Source: Chara braunii
Lineage: Eukaryota > Streptophyta > Charophyceae > Charales > Characeae
DNA length: 29,943 bases
Assembly (NCBI GenBank): GCA_003427395.1
Contig: BFEA01000215.1
Coordinates: 574,869-604,811 of the forward strand
Direction of reading: 5' to 3'
The translations under genes and the position numbers were made by a program. The notes under the pieces were generated by a model, which made no database searches, was not told where the DNA came from, and saw only the letters and a list, made by a program, of their open reading frames with translations. The first letter of the stretch is position 1, and every line of letters begins with the position of its first letter. Shown here in pieces: positions 10,179 to 20,688 of the stretch.

Positions 10179-11170
10179 TGCAAGGAAAATAAGCAACAGT
10201 GAGATGACAATTCCAGATCACACCATCACATTGAAAGCCAGATAGTCACACCGTGTCCAAAGAGCAGCATTGCACCAATAATACACCAATGGAGGTTCGT
10301 AGCACTGAAAACCAATGTTCATGGAGAGCATACTTTCTCCTCTCAACACAAGATTCCAGTTCCTTCACACTCTCACTTGGCGCTCAGCGCCCAACCTACT
10401 CCTACACAGCTACTACAGACTATGAAATGGCAATGCAACTGTTGACATCAGCGGCAGCCCGAAGTACTTGAAGATGTCGCCCATGCAGAACATCGCCAAT
10501 ACAAGGTATGTGCCCTCACATCATCATCATCATCATCCTTCACCTATTCCCTGACTACACCCACGTTTGTCCTCTGTTTCACCCGAAAACCACCCCTGTG
10601 CCTCACTGTAGTCCAAGCCCACCAGCTATGGTGGCTGGGCTATGGCGCTGCCCTCAGCAGCGCCCTGCTTTCCTGCACGACCGCACGTGCTGCACTTCGC
10701 CTCTCAGCGCCAGCCAGCAGCCGCGAGCCTTTGCTGCCGCCAGCATGCGAGTGCCTGAATGAGTTGCCTGGAGTGAGCTCTTTCCTTTATGGAAAGAGCT
10801 GGCCTACTCGCGCAGCCTGGCTGCACTGGCCTGGGCCCAAAAGCTTCCGGAAGGCCCCAGGAGGTTGCCTGTGTACAGTAGCTACTGGGCTGCTGGGCCT
10901 CGCTCGGTTGGGCGCCCAACTGTCTCTGTATGAGGCTGCGAATCACGCCCAGGGCCTGCATTTCTTTGGAAAGGCCCGGAGGGCCGTGGAAATGTCTTTG
11001 TTGCTCGGCCTGTGTTTTTCTCAACCAACTGGCGCGTCGCAACTGCCTGGACCCCAAATATGAAATTGACAGTCGAGGGCCTCTTGCAAAAAGCCAGGCC
11101 CACCTTCACTTAGGGCGGGTAATGCTGCAAACAGGGCCCCATAGGCCTGCCGAGGACCCAGATCCTCGCA
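10179..11170 (-). repeat. E1 5' LTR (992 bp)
   Basis: Direct repeat of 2531-3515 with TG...CA ends, followed by GTAC at 11171-11174. It has six CAT units where the left copy has seven, and it retains a 35-bp segment (near 10762-10797) that the left copy lacks. The LTR would carry the promoter and polyadenylation signals. I cannot pick a confident TATA box by eye. Confidence 0.95.
10776..10800. repeat. perfect 10-bp hairpin present in only one E1 LTR
   Basis: AGCTCTTTCC, a 5-nt TTTAT loop, then GGAAAGAGCT. The segment carrying it is absent from the 3' LTR, where the sequence jumps between two GAG trinucleotides. This fits deletion across a hairpin by slippage between short direct repeats. Confidence 0.9.
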
Positions 11171-11174
11171 GTAC
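11171..11174. repeat. E1 target-site duplication, right (GTAC)
   Basis: Matches 2527-2530 on the other side of the element. Confidence 0.75.
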
Positions 11175-11242
11175 GGTGGGTTTGTTTCAACTTTGGATCT
11201 ATTCACCTGGGTGAAAAAACGGTTGTTCTAGTGACTGTCTGT

Positions 11243-11244
<2 letters not shown>

Positions 11245-11275
<31 letters not shown>
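11245..11275. repeat. (CA)n microsatellite
   Basis: About 15 uninterrupted CA units, just outside E1. Confidence 0.98.
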
Positions 11276-11278
<3 letters not shown>

Positions 11279-11342
11279 GTCCGTGAAAGTCCAACAAACA
11301 GTTACTAACTTACTAGGCACATTCGTGCTTTTTTTTGTGGAG

Positions 11343-11428
11343 TTTTTTTTTTTTTTTTTTAATGGGAACAAAGCTCCAACCTATTCGTGGGGAGCAGCAC
11401 GTGCTGGGAACCGGGCCCAGCGTCCCAT
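11343..11428 (-). repeat. dispersed A-tailed repeat, family A, copy 2
   Basis: The core at 11370-11427 matches 1174-1230. On the minus strand it runs into an 18-20 base A tract. The word TTTTTTGTGGAGTT just to its left (about 11329-11345) also occurs at 498-512 next to the family B piece, so two retroposed tails may be nested here. Confidence 0.45.
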
Positions 11429-11559
11429 ATGGAAATTTACATAGAATTTTGAAAGAATTTTGAATGCTTGAGGTACCGAGGCCACTACCGGGCTTTCGTT
11501 AAGAAACAAATAGAGCTAGATTAGGACATACCAACAAGCCACTGGAAATAGGCAAAAAA

Positions 11560-13090
11560 ATCAGGAAAAGACTCAGGAACCCCCATCCATCCTCTTTACC
11601 TCACTCCGGCAAGTCGTACTGCAGCAGAGTCACCATCTCTGCTGCTGCTGTACCCTATTACCATCCTACCAGCTGACCCCCTCACTACTAGGACGCTTGA
11701 TATCCAACCATCTTCTCCCACTCATCTAGGCAAAATTTCAGAAAACGTCTCAGAAACCCCCATCCATCCTCTTTACCTCGCTCCGGCAAAACTTACTGCA
11801 GCAGAGCCACCATCTCTGCAGCTGCTATACCCTATTTCCATCCTACCAGGCCCGAAGGCCCCAGAATCCTAGAGCGATTCTCAAGACCACCAGAAGCAAC
11901 TGAATATAATTTTGAAGGTTTGAGATACCGGGGCCATTTCCCGGCTTTGGCTAAGAAAAATTGAAGCCAGTTGAGAAACTACCATGACAAACTTCAGAAA
12001 ATTTAAAGCAAGAATTCAGGAAACGCCTCAGAAAACCTCGTTCATCCTCTTTACCTCACTCTGGCAAGACTTACTGCAGCAGAGCCACCATCTCCACTGC
12101 TGCTATACCCTATTTCCATCCTACCAGCTAGCCCCCTCAGTAGTAGGATGCTTGATATCCTACCATCTACTTCTCCCACTCAGGTAAGCAAAAGTTTTAG
12201 AGAACGTCTCAGAACCCCCATCCATCCTCTTTACCTCACTCCGGCAAGACTTACTGCAGCAGAGCCACCATCTCTGCTACTGTTGTACCCTATCTCCATC
12301 CTACCAGCTAGCCCCCTCACTAGTAGGACGCTTGATATCCCACCATCTACTTCCAGCACCAGCCAGCGACGTTCCGGCATCAAACCACCGCAGATCTATG
12401 AATATAACTGCATAGCCTACAATGAGTGGCAAGAAGCCCCCAAAACCCTAAAGCGTTCTCAAGACCACCAAATCAAACTTACTCATGAAAAATGAGAATC
12501 AATTGAGGTTATCTGGAAGCCGATATAAACAAAACCATGTTGCCCCAATGCTATTAACTGACTATTCAACGGCTGCCTCAACCCATCCTAGATACCAGGC
12601 TCTTCCAAGCCTCACACCCCAACCGCTAGGTTACAGGGCGGCGCGACCCACCCCAGCTCCAACCCGCGTCGTCCTAATACCAGCTCGCGGTTAGCCACTG
12701 GACTGCCTTCCACCCTCGGCAGTTCCCCAGATCTCTCTACCAGGCCTCTAACCCCCACACACTCAGGTTACAGGGCAGCGCGACCAAACCCCAACTCCGG
12801 CCAGCGTCGTTCTGGCATCGGCCAACCCTAACCTTATAGACATGATCATGGCGATAACCCACCGTTAGATAATCTGCTGGACACACTGCGGCAAACAAGG
12901 TTTCGGACTGCTCGGCTTCCTCCATGCACCGGTCGTGCTCAACACCCCCAGACCACCTGAACACTCCCCCTGAACCCCCTCCGGCAAGACTTATCACAGT
13001 GAAGCCACCATCTTCGTTGTTGTTATGCCCTATTCCAGTCCTACCAACGAGCCCCCTCGCCAGCAGGACGCGTCACCTCCTTCCCACTAC
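11560..13090 (+). repeat. degenerate ~175-bp repeat array, partly interspersed
   Basis: A unit containing CCATCCTCTTTACCTC, CTCCGGCAAGACTTACTGCAG, a CTG/CTA-rich patch, CCATCCTACCAGCTAG and GGACGCTTGATATCC-type words recurs at about 11570-11740, 11745-11850, 12025-12180, 12190-12350 and, more diverged, 12963-13080. Spacings are ~176, 280, 180 and ~750 bp. Between units are pieces with GGTTACAGGGC(A/G)GCGCGACC, itself present twice (about 12633 and 12766). No open frame runs through it. It looks like decayed tandem DNA, or nested fragments of one transposon family. Confidence 0.7.
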
Positions 13091-13244
13091 TAACCCCACT
13101 TTAGCCAAAAGGCACTCCAGGCAGGAGTATATCCCAACGACCAGTGCAACAACAAGATACTAGAATACCACTCCCAGGCAGACTTAATCATCGAGTCGAA
13201 CCATCAAGAAAAAACCAAAAAACTCTAATATACGAAAACCAACT

Positions 13245-13700
13245 TGAATCATTCTTCATGAGACCATTGAGACTCTAGAAAGCTAGAAATCATTATTTGA
13301 GATCAGAGACGAAACTCTGACTTACGATCATCAATATGAAAAGATCAAATCGAGAATTATTCGGAAAATTTTGAAATCATTCATGAGCCCACTGTCTTGA
13401 ATCAAATTTGTGGATTATTTTTCACGAGACCATTGAGAATCTAAAAAGTTAGAAGACATTATTCGATATCAGAGGCGAAGCTCTGATTTACGATTATCAA
13501 CATGGAAAGGTCAAATCGAGAATTGTTCGAAAAGTTTTGAAATCATTCATGAGCCCTCTATCTTGAATCAAATTCGAATTGAAAACCTAAGCTACCTATC
13601 ATGAGAAATCCAAAATATAAAAATTCAAACGATTCAAAAAATTAGATTCGAAAAACAGAAATTTGAGTAAAAACTCTGATTTACAATCATCAAATTGAAC
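13245..13700 (+). repeat. 166-bp tandem repeat, two copies plus a partial third
   Basis: Anchors recur at a constant 166-bp distance: GAGACCATTGAGA at 13260 and 13426, and TTGAAATCATTCATGAGCCC at 13371 and 13537. A third partial copy carries ACTCTGATTTACAATCATCAA near 13673-13694 at altered spacing. The units are A/T-rich and differ by several substitutions each. The length is in the nucleosome-size range common for plant and animal satellites, but two and a half copies cannot show satellite status. Confidence 0.85.
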
Positions 13701-15426
13701 AAGAATTAGATCGTAAGGAAACGGAAATCACTCAATCCTCCAGCCACGAAGAGCAACTGCCATTCCTCAAAACTATAGTCTAAGATCGAAGCATACAAAC
13801 CGACCTCTCATCATGTTATGTTTGTCTCCCCCCAAACCTTCACCCCCTCCCTTATCGGCCCGAAGGCAACTCAACCATCACATGGCTGCTCTCTCGGCCA
13901 TCGAAACATAAGGTTGAACAATAAGGACTAATGGACCATGGCTTCACTTTATCCCTCACTTTCCACGTAGCAAGACAAAACCACCGAACCTACCGGTGAC
14001 CCCTCACTGGTAGTCCGGGGGGAAAAAGACCTACCATGCCCTTCATTGCCCTTAATCACCTGATTCACTTGTTGGACACGGGACACCCCGCGATTCGTAG
14101 CTCAGATGATGATGTTGGAAGACCATACCCGTCGCAACTGTTCACAAGCAGCCTCTTCGTAGCAACCTCATCCTCTACGCATGATGCACCACCCTCGTCA
14201 CCATCCTCTATTCACCCAAAGCCTCTCAACCGTCACCACACACCACCCCGAATCCACTCCCCCAACATCGCCCCGCTCCGCCGCTTGATGTCGTTCGGCG
14301 CCGCTCGGTCCGACTTCGCGTCGTTTCGCCACTTGTCACCGCTCGGTGCCGCTCAGCCTGACTGCGCGGGCGGGCCGCAGTGCTCCCGATCGCGCTGCGC
14401 CCCCCGGTCCTATTCCTACTTGCCCATCTAATATCCCCTCTATTTTTTTTTTTTTTGAGTTGTGTATAGCGAACATGGCAATAGACACACGGTGGCATTC
14501 GATGCAACAATTGCAATTGTGAGATCCAGAACTGGATGTGGTGCTTCGATAGTCCACAGACTTCACACGTGAACCGGTCCTGTCAAGTCTGTAGGGGTGG
14601 CTCACCATAGGCAACGACAGCTCCGCAGCTCAAAATCCCTTGCAACCCAAACACAACTGGCTTTTTGTGCCATTTTAGAGTAGTCTACTCCAGCGCCGAG
14701 TACCGGAACCCTGTAAAGCTTGCCTTTCCCCTGTTTTGTACTTCACCCTTCCACTTCCCTCATCTACTCCAGCTCCCCCAACCCGCCCCTCGCTTCCTAC
14801 AGAACTTCGTGCCCTACCCCTTTCCTTCGTTCTCATATGTATAACTAGTAAATGCACGTGAATGAGCAGACAAAATGTAAGCTGAAAAATAAGCAGGACA
14901 ATACCTCCCCCTTTACTTTGGCTGCTTTCGTCGAATATGTAGCTGTGCATTCATTGAACGCACGACCAATGCCCAAGTTGAGCAATTTGAGACCCCTGCG
15001 GCAAACAAAAGATGCCCTGCTGGGGGGGTGCTGAGTACTGTTTGAGGGTGGCGAGGAGTGAGGGGTGTGTCAAAAACCCCCCACCCCTTTTCCCACACTC
15101 TCCACCCGCAACAAGAAAAGAAAAAAGAAGGTTGAGAAAACTACGGCACAGTCAGGGTTTGAGTTTGAAAATGCATCTGAGGCAAAAAAAATGATAATGG
15201 TGAATGTATATAACCTAGGTTTCGGGTCCGGTTGGGTCACGTGGGGGTGTGTTGTGTTCGTGGGATTGCCTGACGTGCATTCTCAAAATGTTTTCGTGAC
15301 TTCGCCGAAGTTACCCCAAAAAGGTTTGACAGACAGGCGCCAGACGTCGGCAACCGACGAGGCAGCCTGGCTTCGGCCACTAGGTCTGCATAAATGGAAC
15401 CAGGCGGCTATGCTGCTGATTTGAGC

Positions 15427-15429
<3 letters not shown>
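13701..15429. other. no gene recognised
   Basis: Several frames over 90 codons exist, but none has a motif, and they overlap each other on both strands in C-rich DNA. The stretch holds one SINE-like copy (listed separately) and a short inverted repeat around 13990-14013 (CTACCGGTG / CACTGGTAG). I see no tRNA or rRNA. Confidence 0.55.
14443..14615 (-). repeat. candidate tRNA-related SINE, family B, copy 2
   Basis: On the minus strand the piece runs from about 14615, with GCCTATGGTG and a GGTTCACGTGTGA word resembling box B, down to ACACAACTC and a 14-base A-tail (plus-strand T run 14443-14456). Its 3' ~45 bp match 505-540. A total length of ~170 bp, a box B-like word near the head and a terminal A-tail all fit a SINE. 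Box A and target duplications are not convincing, so this is inference. Confidence 0.4.
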
Positions 15430-15495
<66 letters not shown>

Positions 15496-15496
15496 N

Positions 15497-15573
<77 letters not shown>

Positions 15574-15596
15574 GACAGAGAGAGAGAGAGAGAGAC

Positions 15597-15630
<34 letters not shown>
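15430..15630. repeat. (GA)n microsatellite, ~200 bp
   Basis: Nearly pure GA with one ambiguous base at 15495 and CAGA and AAAG interruptions towards the right end. The Arg-Glu and Ser-Leu frames across it are artefacts. Confidence 0.98.
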
Positions 15631-16859
15631 CCACGTGGTAGCAAGACAATGTATACAAGCTACTTTTCCGGTCAGGTAGGGTTAAGTGGGGGGGTGTTAT
15701 GAAGTGTAATTTCAAACTGTTGTTTCGATCATGAAATCAATCACGGCCGCAATTCGACGTATTTTCTATTTTTCTCACTCTAGCGGTTCCCCTCGAATTT
15801 CCAACTTTTGAGTGGAGGGGCGGCCTAAGCTCACAAGCAGACCCTGCTCTCATATACATGACACCCATGCCAAACACCACCCTTTTAGACCTTCGCTCAA
15901 GTATCAACAGCCTATCACCTCACACTCGACTATCAACCTAATGATTGTCACTTAGATTATCCGGCCACTGCACTAATCCAACCATGTCTTGCATTCTATC
16001 ACAACTACGTTTAAGTTGTCGAGTGCATCAGTCCCACAAGGGGACCCTCCTAGCCATGTCACACAGAATTTTAGCACTCAGGACGCAAAGCGTTTTAGGA
16101 GTGTCGCTCCGTCCGAGTGCGCCAGGTATACGTCTCAGGAGTTTATACGACAGAAGAGGACCTCGCCAGGTACAACTTGCCTCCACCCGCGGGAGCTGTC
16201 ACCATCCGTGGGTGGACATATCCCCACCATGCTACTAGTCTACATGTGACAGTTTTTAGTGCGGTCGCAGCGGTGGATCACCCAAGGGTTTTTCTCTTTC
16301 ACCGTAGCATAAGGGGTACGAGCGGTCACACTCGAATCGAATCCACACACAAACTGACACTAGAGGCGTTGATCCCCCTAGCACGGATCATCGCTGGTCG
16401 ACTAGGACACTTGGTTAACCACGCAACTCACTTCCGAAGTAAGCGAAGATTGATCCAGTCCTTAAACAACCTTGTGCAGTGTCATCAACTTTCGCGACCA
16501 CGCAAAAAAAATAGGTGAATCATTAAGTATGATTAAGATAGAAAAAAATTGTGTTACTATTACATTGGTGTGGTTTGCCCAACAGCATTCCAAGAAGCAT
16601 AAACAGACATCAACCCAAACCTAGTACTTTCATGCTAACATATATCCTCATAATTCCAACAATCACATACCACGCATCGACGTGGTCAACTTAACCGTTC
16701 CTCATACCTTACACCCCGCCTCACATCACTCAAACCTCGGTTACTACTTCCCACCTCTTGCACGGGAACATTCAGACCTTTAGGTTGATCATGAACCAAA
16801 GTAGGGTAAAACCTCAACGGTAACACATCAATCCCTCGAGGTTGGAGGCTTCAAGTTGG
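15631..16859. other. no gene supported; one open frame of unclear status
   Basis: The only frame worth mentioning is 16117-16518 on the plus strand (~133 codons, opening at GTG rather than ATG). It has a non-repetitive composition (EEDLARYNLPPP, VTIRGWTYPHH, LEALIPLARIIAGRL) and a basic C-terminus. I recognise no family. Two other frames overlap it at the 5' side. It could be a fragment of a decayed element or chance. Confidence 0.3.
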
Positions 16860-18000
16860 GGTACAGAAGTAGGCAAAGTTGTGCCGCAAAAGGACCTGTT
16901 ATCAAAAGATAACAGATGATGATTACCCTTGAACTAAGATCAAGCCAGGGGCTAGTCGACGCCTTTCAGTCAACCAATGACCTGGATTACAATACAGGCC
17001 AAAAAAGTGGTCGTTGTTATCAATGCGGTCGGAGAACACACTCTGTATCACATATTAATCCTTCTCTAGCTCTTTTCCTATCTTTCTCTGATCGGCGTCA
17101 GGGATTGATTAAAATTTTGATAGCACTTCCCCTAAGAATCAATCGTCTGAGTACTGATTCGTTAGCAGCATATTTTACGATTCACACCTTTTGCCTCATA
17201 GGTGCGTGAGCGCTTATAGAAAAACTGGCTCATAACGGTGGAACCGTTAGTTCTTATTTATACAAACAAAGAACCTTGGCAATACCGTGGGAAGTCGGTG
17301 GATTGTATGTAGAAAAGAAAGCAATTCAATGAACGTGAGCGCCTTCATAGACTCCCTAACGACTGACTCGAAATAGGAGAGCATGATTGATTTCATGCTA
17401 GTACGGCAGTAGTCACCCAATTTAATTTCAATTGAGGATCTACTTAGTTCCTAAGGCGAGCGGCTCGACTGACTCCTAGTCGTATTGGATCTAGCAGATG
17501 AAGATGGAAAGCGTAGATGTATGAAATTGTCAAAGTTTTTTCACCTCAGTTTTTTATAAACTCCCTAAATTTCCAAAACAGTTAATCTTGCAAAAGGTAA
17601 AATTTGACTAAAATTTTGAATTAATAAAATTTTTGGCATTCCCAAAATTTTTACTAAGTCGAATCTGAAAGACCCTGCTTCGGGACACTCTCTCCTCACT
17701 GCCTTAAACATGTTTAATAGCCACCCTCTGATTGCCCCGAGTCTTGGATTGTTCCTCTTTTGAGAATGTAGAGTGCGCTGCTATTCCATTAGGAATCAAG
17801 TCAGCTGAAGTGAGAATCAAAGGTTTAGCAGACCAACCTACTGATTCTCTTCCGGTTATGTTGTTACGGGGATATGGCTGAACCACTCTGCTTAGGGACA
17901 CTATTCAGCCTGTTAGGGTTACGTTGAGTATTATATACTCAAACTTTACTTTCCTGCCTAGGCTACCAGAGTGGCCGGGGACCACAAGCCCGGACTGGCA
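16860..18000. other. A/T-richer segment of unknown origin, possibly organelle-derived
   Basis: Base composition and word use differ from the C-rich DNA to the left and the GC-rich LTR to the right. It has small perfect hairpins, for example TAACGGTGGAACCGTTA near 17233-17249 and AGCATGA/TCATGCT near 17381-17399. The style of short frames plus hairpins reminds me of plant or algal mitochondrial intergenic DNA. I recognise no gene, so a nuclear insertion of organelle DNA is a guess only. Confidence 0.2.
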
Positions 18001-18014
18001 AAGAGACAATAAAC

Positions 18015-18062
18015 ATTAATATATATATGTGACGATATATATATATATTTATATATATATTA
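18015..18062. repeat. AT dinucleotide-rich near-palindrome
   Basis: TA/AT runs on both sides of a GTGACG core. It lies ~90 bp outside the E2 3' LTR. A simple-sequence origin is enough to explain it. Confidence 0.7.
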
Positions 18063-18915
18063 ACTTTATTTTTCAATTATTTTTCGGTAGAAAATTGCAA
18101 TGTGGCCTTGAGGCAAAAGTTGTTCATTTTTGGTGTTAACGGTGAGATGGTGTGACGCCCAAGCCTCACGCCCGACGCGACTTCCTGATCGAAGTGGGAT
18201 GGGGGCATGGAAGTGCGAAGAGGGGTGTGCCTAGGATTTTTGGGAAAGTGGGGGTTGAAGTCCCAGGTCAGAACTGGGATCTTCTGTGGCCGAGTTCAAG
18301 GGTCGTGGGTGCAATACTGCCGAAGGGCAAGGCAAGCGCGCAATTACCGCGTATCTCACCGTTTCGGGTTTGATGGGGATCACCGTGGTGCGGGGGACGG
18401 CCGCGCGTCCTGCCTGGGGACTCAAAAACGGGTCGATCGTTGCGCACGCCACGGGTTATGGGCGCGCTGGTCAAACCGAAGAGCACGCGGGTGGCGCCTA
18501 AGTTAACACTCTCTGCACGGTTCAGGCCAATACGCGGCTATGACCCGCCATGGCACCACTGTGAGCTGGTGATATGGGAGGAGAACACGGAAGGGAGGGT
18601 AATTAGTGGCGACAACCACGAATCCGGGAGAGGTGTAATATTGTGTGTAATTCGGTTCGGGATAGTCTGCTCCGCGCGGATCATTGGTTATCGCACGATG
18701 AAATTCCCGCTCGCACTCTTGGTTTCTCGTATAATTCGGGAATTCCGGATACGCTCCTCGNGTGCGATAGTACTCTCGGCGGGATTCCTGGATCCAGGGC
18801 TCAAAGTATTCCCTGTCCCAAGATGAGCTAGAGCCTGAGGACCGTGTNATCGTTGCGTGTGGTTCTCAGACATGGGTTCTCAGATATGCTCGACGTAATT
18901 TTTGGGTCGGGATGA

Positions 18916-18923
18916 TGACGTCA
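18916..18923. promoter_or_regulatory. TGACGTCA palindrome in E2 LTR
   Basis: A perfect 8-bp site of the type bound by CRE/TGA-class bZIP factors. On the minus strand it lies just after a TTTATAAT word. The same site is at 29608-29615 in the other LTR. Function is inference from the motif alone. Confidence 0.4.
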
Positions 18924-19155
18924 ATTATAAACTCAAACAGACAATCTGCACATACATCCAGCATAATGATAGCGGCCAACTAATCACGATGCAATCAAAA
19001 CTTCACGAGGTTGTGAGCAACTAATCCCATACATNNGTGAGGAGCAAGAGAAAACGATGCGCATTCCATCAATTCATCCACGTCGACAAAAGGCAATCAA
19101 AAGAGAAGGAAATGCAGGATGCGCCAATTCAGGCGAAAACCAAAACAGAGATATC

Positions 19156-19430
19156 NNNNNNNNNNNNNNNNNNNNNNNNNNNNNNNNNNNNNNNNNNNNN
19201 NNNNNNNNNNNNNNNNNNNNNNNNNNNNNNNNNNNNNNNNNNNNNNNNNNNNNNNNNNNNNNNNNNNNNNNNNNNNNNNNNNNNNNNNNNNNNNNNNNNN
19301 NNNNNNNNNNNNNNNNNNNNNNNNNNNNNNNNNNNNNNNNNNNNNNNNNNNNNNNNNNNNNNNNNNNNNNNNNNNNNNNNNNNNNNNNNNNNNNNNNNNN
19401 NNNNNNNNNNNNNNNNNNNNNNNNNNNNNN
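19156..19430. other. assembly gap (275 N)
   Basis: Unresolved bases inside the E2 3' LTR, bordered on the right by a CT repeat. Any frame crossing it is meaningless. Confidence 0.99.

Positions 19431-19488
<58 letters not shown>
19431..19488. repeat. (CT)n microsatellite at gap edge
   Basis: At least 29 CT units, left end unknown because of the gap. It probably caused the gap. Confidence 0.97.
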
Positions 19489-19490
<2 letters not shown>

Positions 19491-20465
19491 ATGCGGACAG
19501 TCCGTCGTCACGCACCAACCCGCGAAGTTGTTACCCCGCTTAACCCTCCTGCACCCGTCAGGTTCGCCCGTGCCCACAGTTCGTCGTGGCCCACGTCAAC
19601 CCCGCGCATTCGGCGTCAGCTCGTCGGATCGCCCAACTCCGCCTCTGCTCACCTCTTACTTCGCTCGTGTTCCGATCTCACATCGCGCAACCCCGAGCTT
19701 CCAGTTTGCTAAGAGAGAAGATTAATCGCGCAATCGGAATTTATAGCGTGCATGCGTGCGCGAGGAACACTGAATTACAAGGACTTAGTTAGATGAAGGG
19801 AAGGGAGTGCCTACGTTTGCAAGGTCAGGCCGCAGCGTGGGGGACGTACCCAACTCCACGCATCGATCCGGTCATGCAAACGCGGCTACCCAGATAGGGA
19901 GGGAAGAGAGAAAGAAACGAGGCGGGAAGAACAAGGAGCAAGAAACAGAAAGATACAGTTGCAGAGGCGTGCGCCCAAAATTACAGTTGCAAAAAGGATT
20001 AAGGCGCCAGTTAATCAAGGTCCCGGCGCATCAGCAAGAAAAAGCGCGCAAACATGCAAAACAGCGCTCCAGGAAAAAAACAGAAATTCCAGAATTCCTA
20101 AATTCCTAGCTATCCTGCCGATATTACGAAAAGGTCCAAAAAGAAAATTAAAATCCCGAAGGCCGTATGGCTCCGACCAAGCTTCGAAAAGAAAATTCAA
20201 AAAGACGCTGAAATTTCCGTGCGATGTCTGCGCGCCCAAAAGTCTGACAAAACAAAAATCAAAAGAAAGAAAAGAAGCGACGTCAATGTTTATTAATCGC
20301 GCACTTGGCGAGCACTCCGCATCCATCCGACCAAGTTTCAGTTCTTTTTCCCCATGCATTCCCGAATTCCCGAACCGTCATCAGGAACTCGTGCGAGGAC
20401 AAAGAAACGACGAAGAAAACAAGGACACACAGTCAATTTTCCATCGACCCCTCCAATCGTCGTGG

Positions 20466-20543
20466 GACCCCACTGGGTGCTTCGCGCAGAAAGTCGCGCA
20501 CTACAGAAAGTAGTTCGTCACATATGTGACGCCCAGTGGGTTC
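20466..20543. promoter_or_regulatory. nested inverted repeat with TGACG palindrome, putative U3 control element
   Basis: The core at 20516-20531 is the perfect 16-bp palindrome CGTCACATATGTGACG: two TGACG half-sites around a CATATG E-box word. It sits next to a wider inverted repeat, CCCACTGGG (20469-20477) and CCCAGTGGG (20532-20540), extendable to ~13 bp with one mismatch. On the minus strand this lies ~75-150 bp after the start of the LTR, so in U3, where enhancers of LTR elements normally sit. Confidence 0.5.
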
Positions 20544-20615
20544 CTGAAATAAGCAAGCTCCTGCTTGCTGGCTGACGTGTCGATCACCTTTGGTTGATTG
20601 GTCGTGGGCGGTGCA

Positions 20616-20629
20616 TCTTCTTCTCTGCC
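20616..20629 (-). other. E2 polypurine tract
   Basis: On the minus strand GGCAGAGAAGAAGA abuts TGCACCGCC. The arrangement matches the purine tract of E1. The GC pair interrupts the purine run, and the LTR end is not independently confirmed, so this is less certain than in E1. Confidence 0.6.
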
Positions 20630-20688
20630 GCATACTGTGTTACCGAATGTGGAAGTCATGCCGCGCGGCGGTCGTTTCCCTGTTGTCC

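Larger units (their letters stand above)
2531..11170 (-). mobile_element. E1: complete but defective Ty3/gypsy chromovirus-like LTR retrotransposon
   Basis: All structural parts are visible on the minus strand: GTAC target duplication, 5' LTR (10179-11170), PBS (10161-10175), a 1.3-kb leader, gag with CCHC knuckle, protease, RT, RNase H, integrase with chromodomain, PPT (3516-3529) and 3' LTR (2531-3515). The domain order PR-RT-RH-IN is the Ty3/gypsy order, and the C-terminal chromodomain places it with chromoviruses. All genes carry nonsense codons or frameshifts, so this copy could only move with proteins from another copy. By my hand alignment the LTRs differ at about 26 of 957 aligned sites plus three indels, so it is not a fresh insertion. 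Confidence 0.93.
18151..20615 (-). repeat. E2 3' LTR (about 2.4 kb, contains assembly gap)
   Basis: The left boundary is set at TGTGACGCCC (18151), giving minus-strand end GGGCGTCACA. The right boundary is at ...GTGCA (20615), giving start TGCACCGCC directly after a purine tract. The part 18164-19155 is matched by the 5' LTR. The part after the gap cannot be checked because its partner lies outside the window, so the full LTR length is inferred from the TG...CA ends and PPT. Confidence 0.7.

Noticed and set aside
15380-15715. Arg-Glu and Ser-Leu repeat proteins across the GA tract
   Set aside because: Pure dinucleotide repeat DNA is open in several frames on both strands. There is no gene context.
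17960-18002. tRNA-like word (GGCTACCAGAGTGGCC) in the A/T-rich segment
   Set aside because: The start resembles a tRNA D-arm, but no anticodon arm, T-arm or acceptor pairing can be found downstream.
19037-19725. Long frames spanning 19156-19430
   Set aside because: They exist only because the run of N contains no stop codons.
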